Assembly: GCF_041260155.1 (NCBI RefSeq)
Contig: NC_091940.1
Location: 4,286,501 to 4,350,500 of the forward strand
Reading direction: 5' to 3'
DNA: 64,000 bases
Source of the DNA: Ptychodera flava
Lineage: Eukaryota > Hemichordata > Enteropneusta > Ptychoderidae
Part shown: in pieces, positions 62,182 through 64,000 of the stretch
Position numbering within the stretch: position 1 is the stretch's first letter
Layout: each line of letters begins with the position of its first letter
The notes under the pieces: model-generated
What the model saw: only the letters and a program-made list of their open reading frames with translations
Told to the model about the DNA's origin: nothing
The model's database searches: none
Translations under genes and position numbers: made by a program

Positions 62182-64000
62182 ATTGGACGACTGTAACAGC
62201 ATTATCGCAGGTTGTGAATTTTTAAGTTACGTTATTGAACAGCACTGAAATTGATAATGTCTTCACAATTTATCACAAAATACCAGGTGGTTGAACGTAA
62301 ACGGTTGATATTTTCTACGTTGTCGACACTGTCTTTTGTGTGCGACGATATTATCAGGTTGCCTGAGTCAGTGTGAATTAAATACCTCTTTAGTACTCTT
62401 ATGACCACAGGGTATTGCTAACAATATTCGTCTAGAAGTTATGAATATGAGAATGTCATGTATTAAACTTTTTATCATTATACAAGCCTCACCTGTGTCT
62501 AGGGCACGGAAAAGCGTCGGAAATATAAAAATTTTTCGTCATTATCACGGCAGAATGTCATTTTTGAGAAGTTTCAACGCGAGGAAAACTTTACGAAATT
62601 GATGATGGAAACACAGTGATTTGGTCATATATAGAAATTACACATTCTGCCTGTAACTTCATTGTTTACTTGATATGATGGAAAACGTAACAAAAAACAT
62701 ATGTAAATGTATTTATCAGTTATTTCGATAAGGTGTAAAATGTCATGGTACTGGCTGTCGATTATAATACGGGATAGATGATAAAATGTAACTAAAAGTT
62801 GTATTTGTAGGACAGTACACACAAATTACAGCAAAAGTAGTTCTATAATTCCTCTAATACGTTAACCATTAACATTAAAACGGCAACGAAAAGACGGATA
62901 AATTACACCACAATTGTTTGTCCCAATTCATACGAAACACAATTAGGCTTAGATATCAGAATAACAGAGGCAATTTTTCGCATGCGACATAAATAGCAAC
63001 ATAAATTTAAAAAGCAGGGTACACAATCTGCAAAAGAGAAGTTACAGACATGATCGGGTTCGCTGCCCGCGGAGCCCTTTATTTCAACTAGGACAGGCAC
63101 ATCAAATTGAAAATACCACTCTAGTGCAAATTAGCAAACTCCTCTTACAATCATACGACGTACATGTAACTGAATGAATGAAAATGATCAAATCTAACAG
63201 TTGAGATTAAGTAAATAGATGGATTATTTGTACGAGACACTTTAGTCTCAATGAGTGTACAAGGAACGAATAGCCGTGTTCTTGCTATTCCAATACATAC
63301 TGGATACTACACGTATTTATTTGTCGCAAGTAATATTTCATGACAGTGGTTCAACGCAATACTTTACTTGCTCGGTGATGAGACACGCAATGACAGAAGA
63401 TTCAGTGGAAATCGACAGGCGTACAAATATCGTTCGCTGTATTCTCTGACAAGAAACGGGGGTCGTGACATTTCAGCCAAAATCTTACTCGGTCAAAACA
63501 TAATCTACTTAAAGTACCCTTGTTATGTGTGCGAAAACATAACCTATTTTGACAGTGGTTGCTTTTCTCAGGTTGCAGCTATGTGCATCAAAACTGGCTA
63601 TTTTTTAATTAGCTTAAAAGAGTATACTTCTTTCATAATCTTCACATCTATAGTTTTTATCTTTGAAACAGAAGATATTATCAACGATAGTTTGCCTTTC
63701 TGAGAGTGCACCTAGGGGCATAAATGGTTTACTTAATAAAAATATTTCTAAATTGCGTACTTTCCTCAGGGGGTACTTACCTGTTTTCGACTTTACTTTT
63801 CAAAAGAGGACATATTTCAGCAATTGCCTTTATGGCATTGCCTAAGGGCATCATAATTTATCTTCTTTTTTTTTCAAAATTGTCATCCGCTCCATCGGGC
63901 TTTTGCAGTGCATTTTTTTCCGCATATAACACATATTTCTCCCTGAAAAAATCTACCAGAAACCTTGTTGTTATAGTATTTTTCCGTTTTACATCCATTA
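62182..64000. other. No gene seen
   Basis: AT-rich DNA without a recognisable exon, RNA gene or element. The 111-codon frame at 63368-63703 has no identifiable domain. Confidence 0.5.

Overview
The window is eukaryotic: its genes are split by GT-AG introns, promoters are TATA-type, and most of the DNA is non-coding and AT-rich, filled with microsatellites, fold-back MITEs, LINE scraps and cut-and-paste transposons. The single-domain secreted C-type lectins, the Ngaro/PAT-like tyrosine-recombinase retroelement and the L2-like LINE suggest a marine invertebrate. A non-vertebrate deuterostome such as a hemichordate, amphioxus or echinoderm is my guess, but the sequence does not fix the phylum.

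Genes. Four paralogous C-type lectin genes lie in one cluster: A (minus, 8878-11326), B (minus, 28971-33303), C (plus, 35870-38362) and D (plus, 44057-50007). I rebuilt them from splice sites. All share one plan: a signal-peptide exon, a roughly 343-nt exon with most of the C-type lectin domain (CTLD), a 74-77-nt exon with the WDD motif and last CTLD cysteines, and a short tail exon, with intron phases 1-2-1. A, B and C also have a separate 5' UTR exon behind a TATA box. A, C and D are open throughout (169, 179 and 171 aa). B keeps every splice site but has a one-base frameshift in the CTLD. B and C are divergently transcribed about 2.6 kb apart. All four carry EPN, but have Q in place of the canonical calcium-binding E, and WDD in place of WND.

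Layout. 1-8.8 kb: a possible lectin-unrelated exon at the left edge, a decayed LINE endonuclease, a hairpin and local duplications. 8.9-11.4 kb: gene A. 11.4-28.9 kb: a fold-back element with tandem-repeat arms (15.4-16.5 kb), an inverted pair of copies of a ~535-bp-periodic repeat carrying AGGTCA motifs (16.6-17.3 and 23.2-23.9 kb), and a 5'-truncated L2-like LINE (21.6-22.5 kb). 29-50 kb: genes B, C and D, with more hairpins in introns and spacers.

51.4-62.2 kb is a stack of nested elements. An outer inverted-repeat element holds a fossil Ngaro/PAT-like retroelement with split direct repeats. That element holds two DNA transposons with clear target duplications (TAA and ATAAGTC). One of those in turn holds a hAT-like element and a TTAA-flanked MITE. 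A Harbinger-type non-autonomous element (TAA duplication) sits separately in the outer element. The last 1.8 kb shows nothing I recognise.

The lectins probably act together as a family of secreted carbohydrate- or pattern-binding proteins, perhaps in innate immunity or mucus. That is inferred from the family, not shown by the sequence.
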